Assembly: GCA_027056465.1 (NCBI GenBank)
Contig: JALUKS010000203.1
Location: forward strand, 1-6,869
Source: Sulfurimonas sp.
GTDB lineage: Bacteria; Campylobacterota; Campylobacteria; Campylobacterales; Sulfurimonadaceae
Direction of reading: 5' to 3'
Length of the DNA: 6,869 nucleotides
In this document: positions 1 to 4,231 of the stretch, in pieces
How positions within the stretch are numbered: position 1 is the stretch's first letter
Layout of the letters: every line of letters begins with the position of its first letter
The notes under the pieces: model-generated
Told to the model about the DNA's origin: nothing
Databases searched by the model: none
Seen by the model: only the letters and a program-made list of their open reading frames with translations
Translations under genes and position numbers: made by a program

Positions 1-553
1 TATCTTCAACCTTATGAGGGTAGCCTATGATAGGTGTGAGAAGATTCCCATAAGGATACTCACGACTCTCACCACTCTCTATAATACTCAAACCATGTAC
101 AGAACGCAAGCCTGTTATTGGACTTTTAAGTTCTAAAAAGACTTTAAACCTACGAAGCTCTCTTGCGAGTTCTTTGAGATAGTGTGCTTGAATCTCAGGC
201 ACATTATAGCTCAGTACTACCACACCTTTATGTCGAGCTAATCGTTTTTTTATTGCTTTGGGCTTCATACCTGAGTAGATACTAAAGAGCTTTATAAAGA
301 GTTTCCTTTTATCAGGATCTATGTAGCGAGTATTGACAACAGCTTTGTAGAGTTTTTTTGTTGTGGCAAGATGAAAACCATCTGCACTTATGATACTACC
401 GCGCTCGGCACGAGAACTCTCTTTTGCATAGAGAGAGGGAAGATGCCGTGGTTTTACAACATTTACAAGCATTGCACCTAAAAAGATAACAAAGCCTAAA
501 ATAATTAGGAGATAAAGAAAAAAGATTTTTTTAGTATTGTTACGGTTTACCAT
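1..553 (-). CDS. ftsI: FtsI/PBP2-type peptidoglycan transpeptidase, N-terminal part (3' end outside window)
   Basis: The reading frame is open from ATG 553 to the left edge (184 codons, no stop), so only the N-terminal part is here. The protein starts with a short charged cytoplasmic tail (MVNRNNTKK), then one membrane segment at about residues 10-34. The periplasmic part follows, with the class B penicillin-binding protein signature ERGSIISADGFHLA (about residues 50-63) and, near the edge, REYPYGNLLTPIIGY. These are characteristic of the pedestal domain of FtsI/PBP2 enzymes, which cross-link septal peptidoglycan. The catalytic SxxK domain would lie outside the window. The start is 6 bases after the fliE stop, without a good Shine-Dalgarno sequence, so translation is probably coupled to fliE. 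In Campylobacter the same order flgB-flgC-fliE-pbpB is known (from memory). The family is well supported; FtsI rather than another class B PBP is inferred from that context. Confidence 0.88.
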   Translation of the reverse strand, partial: MVNRNNTKKIFFLYLLIILGFVIFLGAMLVNVVKPRHLPSLYAKESSRAERGSIISADGFHLATTKKLYKAVVNTRYIDPDKRKLFIKLFSIYSGMKPKAIKKRLARHKGVVVLSYNVPEIQAHYLKELARELRRFKVFLELKSPITGLRSVHGLSIIESGESREYPYGNLLTPIIGYPHKVED

Positions 554-559
554 TGAAGA

Positions 560-862
560 CTAGAGCTGTGTTCTACCTAACTCTTTGTAGGCATTTAATG
601 CTTTGTTCCTTATCTCAAGCATAAGCTTCATGTTGAGTTCTGCTTTATCGATGGCAATAGCTGCTTGATGGAGGTCTTTGACCTGTCCTGTTGCGAGATC
701 TGCTACAGCTACTTCTTTATCTTCTTGAATTTCATTTACTTCATTAAGAGCAGATTTAAGTTGCTCTGCAAAGGCTACTCCACCGGTAGGTTTTACAGTT
801 GATTTTCCTTTTAAGAGGTCAGCAGTTGAACCGATACTAGAAATATTGTTTATATTATTCAT
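560..862 (-). CDS. fliE: Flagellar hook-basal body protein FliE
   Basis: A 100-residue protein, the normal length for FliE, the adaptor between the MS ring and the proximal rod of the flagellar basal body. The N-terminus is polar and disordered-looking (MNNINNISSIGS). The C-terminal half, about residues 55-98, has the conserved FliE helices: VKDLHQAAIAIDKAELNMKL followed by EIRNKALNAYKEL. I chose ATG 862 over the in-frame TTG at 880. The TTG has no ribosome binding site and would add six residues of no family character. The frame is closed further upstream by a stop at 887-889. The ATG itself has only a weak purine-rich upstream sequence (GAAGAAAAG), and a 14-codon ORF with a much better site ends two bases before it. 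It is the third gene of the flgB operon, 66 bases after flgC and 6 bases before ftsI. Confidence 0.93.
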   Translation of the reverse strand: MNNINNISSIGSTADLLKGKSTVKPTGGVAFAEQLKSALNEVNEIQEDKEVAVADLATGQVKDLHQAAIAIDKAELNMKLMLEIRNKALNAYKELGRTQL

Positions 863-864
863 AA

Positions 865-909
865 TTACTTTTCTTCCCAAGGAGAGTTATTGCTACATAA
901 TGTAAACAT
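865..909 (-). CDS. Possible 14-codon small ORF between flgC and fliE
   Basis: This short ORF (MFTLCSNNSPWEEK, then TAA) fills most of the 66-base gap between flgC and fliE. Its ATG at 909 is preceded, with 5 bases of spacing, by AAGGGGAG (915-922), a stronger Shine-Dalgarno match than that of fliE itself. The TAA is followed by TT and then the fliE ATG, the geometry expected for termination-reinitiation coupling. I recognise no family, and the peptide has no membrane segment. It may be a translated leader that sets FliE output, or a chance ORF that happens to sit behind a strong site. Whether the peptide itself has a function cannot be judged from the sequence. Confidence 0.4.
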   Translation of the reverse strand: MFTLCSNNSPWEEK

Positions 910-928
910 TCTTACTCCCCTTTTTAAA

Positions 929-1423
929 TTATTGAAGTAGTGAGATAGCAGAGTTTGCCATATCTTTACTACTTTGAAATGCAGCAACATTTGCTTGGTA
1001 AGAGCGTGTTGCTTCTACTAAATCGGCCATTTCTATCACAGGATTAATATTTGGATAGGCAACATAGCCTTTTGCATCTGCATCGGGATGATTTGGCTCA
1101 TACTTCATCTTTGGTTTAGAATCGTCTCTTGATATTTTATCAACTATTACACTCATTATAGCAGGATTTACTTTTTTTCCAAAATCACCCTCATCCAGTG
1201 GGTCTTCATAAGAAGCACTATTTGTCATACCTTCAAGTGCATTGTTAAACTGATCATTAAAATCTATGGCACGAAAAACAACTTCTTTACGGCGATAAGG
1301 TCCACCCTCTTCAGTTCGAGTTGTTTGTGCATTAGCGATGTTACTAGATATAGTATTTACACGCACTCTTTGTGCGGAGAGTCCATACCCTGAAATATCA
1401 AAACTACTTAAAAAATTACTCAT
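929..1423 (-). CDS. flgC: Flagellar basal-body rod protein FlgC
   Basis: A 164-residue proximal rod protein. The N-terminal rod signature is clear: SGYGLSAQRVRVNTISSNIANAQTT (about residues 11-35; key part NTISSNIANAQTT), followed by GGPYRRKEVVF. The C-terminal helix, NPVIEMADLVEATRSYQANV and on to the end, is the standard axial-protein heptad helix that packs with the N-terminal helix in the assembled rod. The length is greater than enteric FlgC (about 134) but normal for Campylobacterota, the extra residues lying in the middle (about 55-110). ATG 1423 has AAGGAT upstream at good spacing. The gene starts 18 bases after flgB and is read from the same sigma-54 promoter. FlgB, FlgC and FliE are exported through the flagellar type III apparatus and have no cleaved signal peptide. 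Confidence 0.96.
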   Translation of the reverse strand: MSNFLSSFDISGYGLSAQRVRVNTISSNIANAQTTRTEEGGPYRRKEVVFRAIDFNDQFNNALEGMTNSASYEDPLDEGDFGKKVNPAIMSVIVDKISRDDSKPKMKYEPNHPDADAKGYVAYPNINPVIEMADLVEATRSYQANVAAFQSSKDMANSAISLLQ

Positions 1424-1441
1424 CTTTTATCCTTCGCTAAC

Positions 1442-1873
1442 TTAATTTAGTTTTTGTGAAGCATCAATAACACTTCTAAAAATAGCACCATCTTTTTTCA
1501 TAGCACCGATGAGAGCATTGTACATGATAGAGTTTTTACTCATCTCCGTAGTCTCTACATCTATATCAACACTGTTACCATCGTTACGAGCCATGTGCCC
1601 ATCTCTGTAAAAAAGAGTAGGTGTATAAGAGCTTGCTTCACTCTTTGGCTTCATATGAGAGCTATTTGTAACTGCCATTTGAAGCTGATTTTTATCACTC
1701 TTAAGAAGATTGTCTTTTTTTGCTACAAGTGTCTGCTCGAAGCTTATATCACGAGGTTTATAGTTAGGAGTATCAACATTTGCGATGTTAGATGCTATCA
1801 TATCTTGACGCATGGAACGATAGTTTAAAGCATCCTCTAAAAGTACAGTTGTTCGTGAAATCTGAATACTCAT
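1442..1873 (-). CDS. flgB: Flagellar basal-body rod protein FlgB
   Basis: A 143-residue proximal rod protein. The rod-family motif is at about residues 22-42: MRQDMIASNIANVDTPNYKP, then RDISFEQTL. The C-terminal part (VDIDVETTEMSKNSIMYNAL, then the last helix through FRSVIDASQ) is the usual FlgB ending. ATG 1873 follows GGAAAGG with two bases to the start, a close but strong purine run. It is the first gene of the operon flgB-flgC-fliE-ftsI. A sigma-54 promoter lies about 35 bases upstream of the start, so expression should depend on RpoN and the flagellar FlgS/FlgR-type regulators known in Campylobacter and Helicobacter; that regulation is inferred from the promoter and family knowledge. Confidence 0.96.
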   Translation of the reverse strand: MSIQISRTTVLLEDALNYRSMRQDMIASNIANVDTPNYKPRDISFEQTLVAKKDNLLKSDKNQLQMAVTNSSHMKPKSEASSYTPTLFYRDGHMARNDGNSVDIDVETTEMSKNSIMYNALIGAMKKDGAIFRSVIDASQKLN

Positions 1874-1902
1874 AACCTTTCCTTTTTATAATATAAAAGT
1901 TA

Positions 1903-1922
1903 ATAAGCATTTTTTATTCCAA
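1903..1922 (-). promoter_or_regulatory. Sigma-54 (RpoN) promoter of the flgB operon
   Basis: Read on the minus strand, the sequence TTTGGAATAAAAAATGCTTA has the invariant GG (1920-1919) and GC (1908-1907) separated by exactly 10 bases. It also carries the flanking TTTGGAA and TGCTT typical of Campylobacterota RpoN promoters. Transcription should begin about 11-12 bases further on, near 1896, giving a leader of about 22 bases to the flgB ATG. Rod genes being RpoN-controlled is established for Helicobacter and Campylobacter. No activator binding site could be identified. Confidence 0.88.
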
Positions 1923-1943
1923 AAATAGAGTATGTCATTATGC

Positions 1944-1949
1944 TATAAT
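1944..1949 (+). promoter_or_regulatory. -10 box (TATAAT) for the Uma2-family gene
   Basis: A perfect TATAAT, preceded by TGC, lies 29 bases upstream of the ATG at 1978 and just upstream of an AAGGAG site. No clear -35 box is present, as is usual for housekeeping promoters in Campylobacterota. It points away from the flgB promoter, so two promoters of different sigma classes share a 104-bp divergent region. Confidence 0.65.
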
Positions 1950-1977
1950 ACATAAAAACAATTTCAAGGAGTATAAG

Positions 1978-2526
1978 ATGGGTGCTTTAAAGTTAGAAGA
2001 TTTACCATACTATACATATGATGATTATAAAAACTGGGAAGGAAATGAGTGGGAGTTGATATATGGTCAGGCTTACTGTATGAGTCCAGCTCCAATGATA
2101 AAACACCAAAATATTAGCAGTAAAATAAGTTGGGAATTACAAAATCTATTTATAAATTGCGATAAATGTCAAGTTCTTATGCCTATTGATTGGAAAATCT
2201 CAGAAGATACAGTTGTCCAGCCTGATAACTCTGTTATCTGCCACGAACCACAAAACGAAGCATACATAACAAAAGCTCCAAAAATCATCTTTGAAATCCT
2301 CTCAAAAAGTACAGCTAAAAAAGATAAGGGCTTAAAGTTCAATCTCTATGAGAGAGAGGGTGTAGCTTACTACATCATAGTAGACCCTGAAGAAGAGATA
2401 GCCAAAGTCTATGAGCTAAAAGATGGTAGATACATCAAAGTGTGTGATGCAAGTGATGAAAAAGTTCCTTTTGATATAAAAGAGTGTAATGATGCAATGA
2501 GTTTTGATTTCGCTAAAATATGGTAA
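1978..2526 (+). CDS. Uma2/DUF820-family putative PD-(D/E)XK endonuclease
   Basis: A 182-residue soluble protein with the Uma2 (DUF820) fold signature. An N-terminal part with WELIYGQAYCMSPAP (about 25-39) is the usual 'E.i.G....m.p' strand. VVQPDNSVI (79-87) carries the catalytic-type PD (D83). IIFEILSKSTAKKDKG (103-118) carries the E-x-L-S-x-S-T motif (E106). GVAYYIIVDPEEE (128-140) is the hallmark GV.eYwivDP strand. Together these give a PD-(D/E)XK nuclease core of normal length. The family is abundant in cyanobacteria and scattered in other bacteria; its biological role is not established and no partner gene is present here. ATG 1978 is preceded by AAGGAG with 7 bases of spacing. It stands alone, divergent from the flagellar operon, and is probably an accessory gene. 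Family assignment is firm, substrate unknown. Confidence 0.88.
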   Translation: MGALKLEDLPYYTYDDYKNWEGNEWELIYGQAYCMSPAPMIKHQNISSKISWELQNLFINCDKCQVLMPIDWKISEDTVVQPDNSVICHEPQNEAYITKAPKIIFEILSKSTAKKDKGLKFNLYEREGVAYYIIVDPEEEIAKVYELKDGRYIKVCDASDEKVPFDIKECNDAMSFDFAKIW

Positions 2527-2565
2527 AACAAAGTCATTTTAAGCAAACTTTAAAGAGATAAAGCT

Positions 2566-2571
2566 CATAAT
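2566..2571 (+). promoter_or_regulatory. Candidate -10 box (CATAAT) for first pilin gene
   Basis: CATAAT lies about 55 bases upstream of the ATG at 2626 and is the best -10-like match between the Uma2 stop and the pilin start. There is no convincing -35 box and no GG-N10-GC element in this gap. If used, transcription would start near 2578, right before the stem-loop at 2581-2597. Confidence 0.3.
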
Positions 2572-2580
2572 ACCTTTCAA

Positions 2581-2610
2581 GGTTACAAGTGTAATCCAAA
2601 TTTTTTATTT
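2581..2610 (+). terminator. Stem-loop plus T-run ahead of first pilin gene: terminator of the Uma2 gene or 5' leader hairpin
   Basis: GGTTAC (2581-2586) pairs with GTAATCC (2591-2597), with one bulged base and a 4-base loop, and is followed by AAATTTTTTATTT. The shape is that of a weak intrinsic terminator, which could end the Uma2 transcript 55-85 bases after its stop. It also lies directly in front of the pilin ribosome binding site (AAAGGAG, 2614-2620). If the pilin promoter is at 2566-2571 it would be a 5' leader hairpin, with a possible attenuation or mRNA-stability role. The two readings cannot be separated from sequence. Confidence 0.4.
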
Positions 2611-2625
2611 ACAAAAGGAGTTCTT

Positions 2626-3063
2626 ATGAAAAGAGCTGGTTTTACAATGATCGAATTGATCTTCGTTATCGTTATTTTAGGTATTTTAGCTGCAGTGGCT
2701 ATTCCAAAGCTTGCGGCTACTCGTACAGATGCACAAGTTGCTAAGGTTTCAACAGAAGCTGCTACATTAGTTAGTGAACTAGGTACATTTTATACTGCTC
2801 AAGGTACATTTAAAGGCAAAAATTCTGATGATATTACAAATATTAATTTGAAAACATCAAATAGTTCAATAGATGATAACCAAACAATTGTATTAGGTGA
2901 TGATAACAATAAGAGTTGTCTAACTATTAAATTTAACAATGCTTCAGATGGTAATATCACAGTATCAAAAAATGATGATGGTACAGTTTGTACTGCTGTT
3001 GGAAAAGCAACTAAAGATTTACAGAAAACTTATAACTTTGGTGGTTCTAACGTTCAGTACTAA
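2626..3063 (+). CDS. Type IV pilin/pseudopilin-like protein, paralogue 1 (probable abundant subunit)
   Basis: A 145-residue prepilin. The class III leader MKRAG is cut before Phe6, which would be N-methylated. The mature helix FTMIELIFVIVILGILAAVA (6-25) has Glu at position 5 of the mature protein and continues into IPKLAATRTDAQ. Such proteins are processed at the membrane by a PilD-type peptidase and assembled into type IV pili or type II secretion pseudopili. The C-terminal domain is Asp/Asn/Thr-rich and has two cysteines (98, 122) that could form the usual pilin disulfide loop. It ends in NVQY, like the next gene. ATG 2626 has AAAGGAG at 5 bases. Codons in the first part favour GTT, GGT, CGT, ATC and TTC, suggesting high expression, so this may be the major subunit (inference). 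No assembly ATPase, peptidase or secretin gene is in the window. Confidence 0.9.
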   Translation: MKRAGFTMIELIFVIVILGILAAVAIPKLAATRTDAQVAKVSTEAATLVSELGTFYTAQGTFKGKNSDDITNINLKTSNSSIDDNQTIVLGDDNNKSCLTIKFNNASDGNITVSKNDDGTVCTAVGKATKDLQKTYNFGGSNVQY

Positions 3064-3085
3064 TTTTATTTAGTACATTTCACTC

Positions 3086-3109
3086 GTTACACTTCTCCCG
3101 AGGTGTAAC
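3086..3109. repeat. 10-bp inverted repeat (hairpin) after first pilin gene
   Basis: GTTACACTTC (3086-3095) pairs with GAGGTGTAAC (3100-3109) around a TCCC loop, with one G-T pair. It lies 23 bases after the pilin stop. There is no T-run directly after it on either strand, so it is not a standard intrinsic terminator, though it may still stop transcription or protect the 3' end. Its core, CACyTCTCCyGAGGTG, is nearly the same as a hairpin inside priA (4603-4624), which suggests a dispersed element family. Confidence 0.6.
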
Positions 3110-3173
3110 AAACACAAACCTTTATATCATCTCTTCAGCAATTCAAAATCAATCTTTCTTCTTTTAAACTTTA

Positions 3174-3179
3174 TATAAT
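3174..3179 (+). promoter_or_regulatory. Candidate -10 box (TATAAT) for second pilin gene
   Basis: A perfect TATAAT 49 bases upstream of ATG 3229, preceded by a T-rich stretch (CTTTCTTCTTTTAAAC) like the upstream region of Campylobacterota housekeeping promoters. A second possible box, TATGAT, is at 3186-3191. Which is used is undecided. Confidence 0.45.
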
Positions 3180-3228
3180 ATTAGCTATGATACTATATAA
3201 ATAACTTAAATATTTTATAAGGATAATT

Positions 3229-3684
3229 ATGAAAAACAGTAGAAATGCGTTCACTATGATAGAGTTAATCTTCGTTATAGTTATTTTAGGTATTTTGGCT
3301 GCTGTCGCTATTCCAAAACTTGCTGCAACAAGAAATGATGCGGTAATTTCAAAAACAGCCCAAAATATTATGACTGGAGCTTCAGAAATTGCCTCGTACG
3401 CTATGGCAAATGCAAAAACAGAGGATGATTTGAAAATCATGTCCAATGCTATGGCTAACTTGGAGAGTTCGGGAGATGCAAATCTAAGTGACAAAAAGGC
3501 TGTTATAAAAATGGGTGGAGTTTCTGACTGTTTAACATTAGAGATACTCACAGGTACTTCAGATGATAATCTAACTATATCCTTAGGTGATGCAGGTGGA
3601 GATAAAAAATGTCTAGCCCTACAGTCTGCAGTAGATGCAGGAAAATATCCTATGAAACTAAGAGGCACAAATGTTCAGTACTAA
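3229..3684 (+). CDS. Type IV pilin/pseudopilin-like protein, paralogue 2
   Basis: A 151-residue prepilin closely related to the gene before it. The leader MKNSRNA is followed by the mature FTMIELIFVIVILGILAAVA and IPKLAATRNDA; mature Glu5 is present. The residue before the cleavage site is Ala rather than the usual Gly, a variant tolerated by some prepilin peptidases. The C-terminal domain keeps the pattern of paralogue 1: a CLTL strand (Cys101), DDNLTIS, a second cysteine (128) and the terminal NVQY. The middle (about 45-85) differs and is Ala/Met-rich and helical-looking. ATG 3229 has AAGGAT at 6 bases. The gap to the previous gene is 165 bases with its own candidate promoter, so it is probably transcribed separately or from both. 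Likely a gene-duplication product of paralogue 1. Confidence 0.9.
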   Translation: MKNSRNAFTMIELIFVIVILGILAAVAIPKLAATRNDAVISKTAQNIMTGASEIASYAMANAKTEDDLKIMSNAMANLESSGDANLSDKKAVIKMGGVSDCLTLEILTGTSDDNLTISLGDAGGDKKCLALQSAVDAGKYPMKLRGTNVQY

Positions 3685-3712
3685 ATTTGTATTAAATTAA
3701 CAAATTTTGCAA

Positions 3713-3718
3713 TATAAT
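3713..3718 (+). promoter_or_regulatory. -10 box (TATAAT) for third pilin gene and priA
   Basis: TATAAT in the context TTTTGCAATATAATCT, 21 bases before the ATG at 3740, giving a predicted leader of about 15 bases. Just upstream, AAATTTG (3683-3689) and CAAATTT (3701-3707) form a weak AT-only stem that could partly end the preceding pilin transcript. With only about 20 bases between the third pilin gene and priA, this promoter probably also serves priA. Confidence 0.5.
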
Positions 3719-3739
3719 CTATTTAAAGAAGGAAAAAAT

Positions 3740-4207
3740 ATGAAAACATCAAAACAAGCATTTACAATGATAGAGTTAGTATTTGCCATAGTAGTTATAG
3801 GTATCTTATCGGCTATTGCCATTCCGAAGTTTGCAGCAACAAGAACAGATGCTCAGATAAGTAAAGGTCGTGCAGATGTCTCTTCTATTCGTTCGGGCAT
3901 CATGACAGAACGCCAAAGTCGGCTTATCACTGGGGATAGTAAGTTTATTAAAGTCGGTACTGATGATGGTGAGTTAGATCACAATGCACTTTTTGGTGGT
4001 GTTTTAACATACGGTATTAAAGATAGTGCAACTGCTGGTCACTGGACAAATACAGGTGGAGAAGATGATGAAAATACTACCACTTATGATTATCAAGTTG
4101 CTGATACAGCTGTAGAATTTACATATACGAGAAGTGATGGTATTTTTACTTGTGTTTCAGGAACAGATACTCAAGCAAAGATTTACTGTGCTAATTTAAT
4201 CAACTAA
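3740..4207 (+). CDS. Type IV pilin/pseudopilin-like protein, paralogue 3 (divergent)
   Basis: A 155-residue prepilin. The leader MKTSKQA is followed by mature FTMIELVFAIVVIGILSAIA and IPKFAATRTDAQ, with mature Glu5; the -1 residue is Ala. I chose ATG 3740, which has AAGAAGGA upstream, over the in-frame TTG 3707, which would add eleven residues before the leader and destroy the class III signal. The C-terminal domain differs from paralogues 1 and 2: a Ser/Arg-rich helix (RADVSSIRSGIMTERQSR), an acidic Gly/Asn/Thr loop around 105-120, and a C-terminal cysteine pair at 138 and 150 (FTC...IYCANLIN), without NVQY. This pattern suggests a minor pilin or pseudopilin. priA starts about 20 bases downstream, an arrangement that makes co-transcription likely. 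Its codon use is more ordinary than that of paralogue 1. Confidence 0.9.
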   Translation: MKTSKQAFTMIELVFAIVVIGILSAIAIPKFAATRTDAQISKGRADVSSIRSGIMTERQSRLITGDSKFIKVGTDDGELDHNALFGGVLTYGIKDSATAGHWTNTGGEDDENTTTYDYQVADTAVEFTYTRSDGIFTCVSGTDTQAKIYCANLIN

Positions 4208-4215
4208 TTTAAGTT

Positions 4216-4231
4216 AGGAAAATAAATAATT
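4216..4231 (+). promoter_or_regulatory. Ribosome binding site and putative ATT start codon of priA
   Basis: AGGAA (4216-4220) is followed by AATAA, ATA (4226-4228) and ATT (4229-4231); a TAA at 4223-4225 closes the frame. ATT lies 8 bases after the site and ATA 5 bases after it. ATT is a known rare start (infC in E. coli); ATA is rarer. The protein sequence that follows looks like the normal PriA N-terminus, which is why a start is placed here. Confidence 0.5.

Noticed and set aside
863..880. TTG 880 as the fliE start
   Set aside because: It has no ribosome site and adds MGRKVI, which has no FliE character; ATG 862 gives the standard length.
1595..1828. Plus-strand open frame of 77 codons opposite flgB
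   Set aside because: Antisense to a conserved rod gene, cysteine-rich random-looking product, no promoter or ribosome site.
3057..3076. GTACTA/TAGTAC inverted repeat across the first pilin stop codon
   Set aside because: Only 6 AT-rich pairs with an 8-base loop; can easily occur by chance in such sequence.
3171..3668. Minus-strand open frame of 165 codons opposite the second pilin gene
   Set aside because: It is antisense to a clear prepilin gene, has no ribosome site or recognisable family, and its hydrophobic stretches mirror the pilin helix codons.
3683..3707. AAATTTG/CAAATTT stem as terminator of the second pilin gene
   Set aside because: The stem is almost all A-T pairs with an 11-base loop and no proper T-run; too weak for a separate terminator call.
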